A DNA stretch of 24,284 nt from Phyllobacteriaceae bacterium (GTDB lineage Bacteria > Pseudomonadota > Alphaproteobacteria > Rhizobiales > Devosiaceae), in the NCBI GenBank assembly GCA_012799265.1, contig JAAZLP010000306.1, positions 1 to 24,284 on the forward strand, in the 5' to 3' direction. The notes beneath the pieces were generated by a model. That model saw only the letters and a program-made list of their open reading frames with translations, was not told where the DNA came from and searched no databases. Of this stretch, positions 21,974 to 24,284 are shown piece after piece. Both the position numbers and the translations under genes were made by a program. Positions within the stretch are counted from its first letter, which is position 1. Each line of letters opens with the position of its first letter.

Positions 21974-22981
21974 ATGCGCAAGACCACCCACGCCCCCGGC
22001 ACGATCCACCGTCTCACCATCGACAGCAAGGCCCTCGCCGGAAACCTCCTCGGCGATCCAACCGAGCGCGTGGTCGATGTTTATGTGCCCCATGGGCATA
22101 GTGGCGAAGGCTTGCCCCTGCTGGTCGATCTGGTCGGTTATACCGCCGGTGGCCCTGCCCACACCGCCTGGAAAGCCTTCACCGAAAACGTGCCGGAACG
22201 CCTCGATCGCCTGATCGGCGAGGGCAAGATGAAGCCAGCCGTCGTCGCCTTCCCGGACTGTTTCTCGCGCCTCGGCGGCAATCAATATGTGAATAGCCCC
22301 GTCCTCGGAAATTACGAAGACTTCCTCATCGAGGAGATGCTCGCGGCGGTCGAACAGAAATTCGTCTGCGGCGGCACTGGCAAGCGCGGCGTCTTCGGCA
22401 AATCCTCGGGAGGCTTCGGAGCGCTCGTCCACGCCATGCGTCATCCCGATGTCTGGGCCGCTGCCGCCAGTCATTCCGGCGATGCCGGTTTCGAGCATCT
22501 CTACCTGCCCGAATTTCCCAACACGCTGCGCGCCCTCGCCAAGCATGACAACGTCATCGAAAAATGGTTGAACGCCTTTGAGGGCAAGATCAAACTCGAT
22601 GGCAAGGACACCATGGTCCTGATGATCCTCTGCCAGGCCGCGAGTTTCGATCCCGACCCGGGCGCCTATCTCGGCCTCCGCCTGCCGGTCACGCCGGACA
22701 CCTGCGAGATCATTCCCGAGCGCTGGGAAAACTGGCTCAAATGGGACCCCGCAATCATGGTCAAGACTCAGGGCGCGTCCATCGGCAAGCTAAAGGCTTT
22801 CTACCTCGAATGCGGCACCGAGGATCAGTACAACATCCTCTACGGCACCCGCCGCATCCATAAGGAACTCGAGGCCCAGGGCATCGCCCACCGCTATGAG
22901 GAATTCCCGGACAACCATTCCGGCGTCGATTACCGCATGGATCTGAGCCTGCCCTATCTCGCCGAAGCGCTGAGCGCGTAA
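21974..22981 (+). CDS. Putative esterase (alpha/beta-hydrolase, esterase D / enterochelin esterase-like)
   Basis: A 335-residue hydrolase with the layout of the putative esterase family (PF00756-like). N-terminal strands with VVDVYVPHGH and LPLLVDLVGYT are followed by a nucleophile elbow GKSSGG (Ser144 in GxSxG), MRHPDVWAAAASHSGD, and a C-terminal DNHSG with candidate catalytic His315. The acid is probably in LECGTEDQYN (~residues 277-286). There is no signal peptide, so it is cytoplasmic. The ATG follows GGAG by 6 bases. It is 71 bases downstream of the aldo/keto reductase and may partly share its transcript. Substrate unknown; candidates include S-formylglutathione-type or siderophore esters. 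Confidence 0.82.
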   Translation: MRKTTHAPGTIHRLTIDSKALAGNLLGDPTERVVDVYVPHGHSGEGLPLLVDLVGYTAGGPAHTAWKAFTENVPERLDRLIGEGKMKPAVVAFPDCFSRLGGNQYVNSPVLGNYEDFLIEEMLAAVEQKFVCGGTGKRGVFGKSSGGFGALVHAMRHPDVWAAAASHSGDAGFEHLYLPEFPNTLRALAKHDNVIEKWLNAFEGKIKLDGKDTMVLMILCQAASFDPDPGAYLGLRLPVTPDTCEIIPERWENWLKWDPAIMVKTQGASIGKLKAFYLECGTEDQYNILYGTRRIHKELEAQGIAHRYEEFPDNHSGVDYRMDLSLPYLAEALSA

Positions 22982-23009
22982 GACAAAAGCGCTCCCCCAT
23001 CACCGCACC

Positions 23010-23032
23010 GTCCTCGGGCTCGACCCGAGGAC
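23010..23032. repeat. Short GC palindrome between convergent genes
   Basis: GTCCTCGGG and CCCGAGGAC form a perfect 9-bp stem around CTCGA. It lies midway between the convergent esterase and ExoD genes. This motif is, to my memory, a frequent intergenic palindrome in Hyphomicrobiales genomes. It may also act as a terminator in both directions, although no U-tract is present. Confidence 0.55.
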
Positions 23033-23055
23033 CACTCTCCCCGCGCACAGTCCCC

Positions 23056-23652
23056 CTACATCACCACCTGCCAGACAAAATACCCAACCCCGATCCCGCC
23101 CAACACGAGCCCGATCCAGGCCAGCGCCAGAAACCCATCCCGCGCCGCAATGGCCAGGGCAAAGACGGCAATGATCGTTGCCGCTACTGTGGAGGTGAAA
23201 GGGATAAATTCCAGCAACGGCATGATCGCACCGACCAGCACGCAGACCGCAGCCCCCACCCGTCGCAAGGGCGCCGAGGTCAGGAACCGGAAGCGCCGTT
23301 TAACGACGCCATCCGCCGCCCGGCTGACCGGCTTCAGAAACCTCAGAAGCGTCTTGGCATGCTTTGCCGAGAGGCATCGCCCCCGCAGCCATTCGGGCAG
23401 CCAGATCCTGTCCCGCCCCAGCGCCAATTGCCCGGCAATGAGGATCGTATTGATCCCCACCATGGTGGGGATACCCGGCACAATGCTGAGGGGAGAAATA
23501 ACAACCAGCGCCGGCAGGAGCAGCATCGGCCCGGCAGCCCGCTGCCCCGCCACCTCCTGGATGAGGCCGATGGAAACGTCCTCTCCGGCGAGGGCACGCG
23601 CTTCCACCTTGTCGACGAGTGTGCCGAGTGGCCCCTCCCTGGTCGCGGTCAT
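23056..23652 (-). CDS. ExoD-family membrane protein
   Basis: A 198-residue protein matching the exopolysaccharide synthesis ExoD family (PF06055). A polar N-terminal helix region (GPLGTLVDKVEA, GEDVSIGLIQEVAG) is followed by a hydrophobic hairpin PMLLLPALVVISPLSIVPGIPTM. Next comes an amphipathic loop with RIWLPEWLRGR, then two C-terminal membrane segments (VGAAVCVLVGAIMPLLEFI; FALAIAA to LGGIGVGYFVW). In Sinorhizobium the gene affects exopolysaccharide and nodule invasion, but its biochemical role is unresolved. The ATG at 23652 is chosen because the upstream extension overlaps a GC-rich palindrome and looks non-coding. It lies 87 bases after the M16 peptidase gene on the same strand. Confidence 0.85.
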   Translation of the reverse strand: MTATREGPLGTLVDKVEARALAGEDVSIGLIQEVAGQRAAGPMLLLPALVVISPLSIVPGIPTMVGINTILIAGQLALGRDRIWLPEWLRGRCLSAKHAKTLLRFLKPVSRAADGVVKRRFRFLTSAPLRRVGAAVCVLVGAIMPLLEFIPFTSTVAATIIAVFALAIAARDGFLALAWIGLVLGGIGVGYFVWQVVM

Positions 23653-23708
23653 GAACGGAAATTCCTTTCCGCCCCAAAACGCCGCGCCATGGGCACCCGT
23701 TCCGCGAG

Positions 23709-23720
23709 GCGGCATGCCGC
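23709..23720. other. GC-rich palindrome between the peptidase and ExoD genes
   Basis: GCGGCATGCCGC is a perfect 12-bp palindrome, flanked by CGCG on both sides with a two-base mismatch between. It can form a short hairpin in the M16-exoD intergenic RNA. No U-tract follows, so terminator function is doubtful. Confidence 0.35.
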
Positions 23721-23739
23721 CCCGCGCTTATGTCAGGTT

Positions 23740-24284
23740 CTACTGAACCTTCGTCACCTTCAGCAGACCCGGCCGCTGTTCATTGGCCGCGTTGATCGCC
23801 GCCTCGCCACCCAGCACCACGACATGGCCCTTCTCGGCCACCGCTTCCAGTGCATCGGCCAGTGCGGCAAAGTCCGCCTGGCTGGTGCCAAGGATTTCGT
23901 CGCGACGCTGCTGGCGCAGTTCATCCGTCGTGCCATTGAGCATGCGCCACATGGCCGAATAGCCCTTGGCATCGGGGAATTCCGGACGATCAAGATCGCC
24001 CACAACGCCGATCACCGAGCGCACCAGATCTTGCTCGCCGATCCCCGCCCGCAGCGCCTTGGCCGCGCCGTCATAGACATCGATGGTCTTGAGAAGGTTC
24101 GGGTCGCGATAGGAGAGGAAGGCGAAATTGCCCGAGACCGGATCGAGCCGGCTGCTGCCGCCATAGGCCCCGCCCTGCACGCGCACCTTGTCCCACAGAT
24201 AGCTGGTATTGAGAAAGCGCAGCGCCACGCGGCTGGCCCCGCTCGGCTCGAACCCCAGCGCCCGCAGATTGGCGCCCTTGCCCA
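23740..24284 (-). CDS. M16C metallopeptidase (PreP/presequence-protease-like), C-terminal end
   Basis: Only the last ~181 codons are present; the gene continues beyond the right edge. The readable part starts GKGANLRALGFEPSGASRVA and then has LNTSYLWDKVRVQGGAYGG. This closely matches the conserved C-terminal half of PreP/Cym1-type M16 peptidases (LWDKVRVQGGAYGG), where the Arg/Tyr motif binds the substrate C-terminus. It ends VVVLGGEAAINAANEQ...KVTKVQ. The HxxEH zinc site lies outside the window. Such enzymes degrade unfolded peptides up to about 70 residues inside a closed chamber. The family call is strong; whether the protein is cytoplasmic or periplasmic cannot be seen. Confidence 0.9.
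   Translation of the reverse strand, partial: GKGANLRALGFEPSGASRVALRFLNTSYLWDKVRVQGGAYGGSSRLDPVSGNFAFLSYRDPNLLKTIDVYDGAAKALRAGIGEQDLVRSVIGVVGDLDRPEFPDAKGYSAMWRMLNGTTDELRQQRRDEILGTSQADFAALADALEAVAEKGHVVVLGGEAAINAANEQRPGLLKVTKVQ

Noticed and set aside
1..24284. CRISPR arrays, insertion sequences, prophage, tRNA or rRNA genes
   Set aside because: No regularly spaced repeats, transposase, integrase or structural RNA signatures were seen on either strand.

Overview
The window is chromosomal DNA from a GC-rich alphaproteobacterium, most likely order Hyphomicrobiales (a Devosia-like genus is my guess from memory of gene content, not proven). Supporting signs are codon use dominated by G/C third positions, a cysteine-free type-B L36 near pyruvate kinase, a small Omp25/RopB-type beta-barrel protein, a stand-alone receiver with a GPDRRRR tail motif, an ExoD-family protein, and short GC-rich intergenic palindromes. 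Genes are dense, often overlap by 1-4 bases, and look mostly like core metabolism. I see no phage, IS element, CRISPR array, tRNA or rRNA.

Layout. 1-899: 3' part of pyruvate kinase (+), then a strong bidirectional terminator shared with a convergent outer-membrane beta-barrel gene (-). 1684-2366: an SRPBCC-fold gene and rpmJ (-), with a near-consensus sigma-70 promoter and a leader hairpin before rpmJ. 2540-3034: a stand-alone receiver protein (+). 3038-8625: a complete oppABCDF peptide-uptake operon (-), with an oppA-oppB intergenic hairpin and translational overlaps B/C/D/F. 8626-8958: a 333-bp non-coding stretch with inverted repeats. 8959-14911: a fatty-acid beta-oxidation operon (-): fadE, fadJ, fadI-type thiolase and a translationally coupled 52-aa membrane protein. 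15344-17442: the divergent operon fadD plus a MerR-family regulator (+). 17491-17999: a yefM-yoeB toxin-antitoxin pair with a recognisable operator. 17996-18310: a UVR-motif protein (-). 18326-18396: a REP-like palindromic repeat. 18430-20990: an ATP-dependent DNA ligase and its partner MBL-fold exonuclease (-). 21069-22981: an aldo/keto reductase and a putative esterase (+). 23056-24284: an ExoD-family membrane protein and the 3' part of a PreP-like M16 peptidase (-).

The most coherent system is the divergent fad locus. FadD activates fatty acids, FadE makes the enoyl-CoA, FadJ hydrates and oxidises it, and the thiolase cleaves off acetyl-CoA. The 432-bp fadE-fadD gap holds two copies of a palindrome like TTTACGTATACGTCAA, each placed on the TTGACG -35 element of one of two back-to-back promoters. 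The MerR regulator encoded at the end of the fadD operon is the obvious candidate to bind both, giving a self-regulated divergon resembling LiuR-type control. A third, weaker copy lies upstream of oppA. The least described element is the 52-aa single-pass membrane protein coupled to the thiolase.
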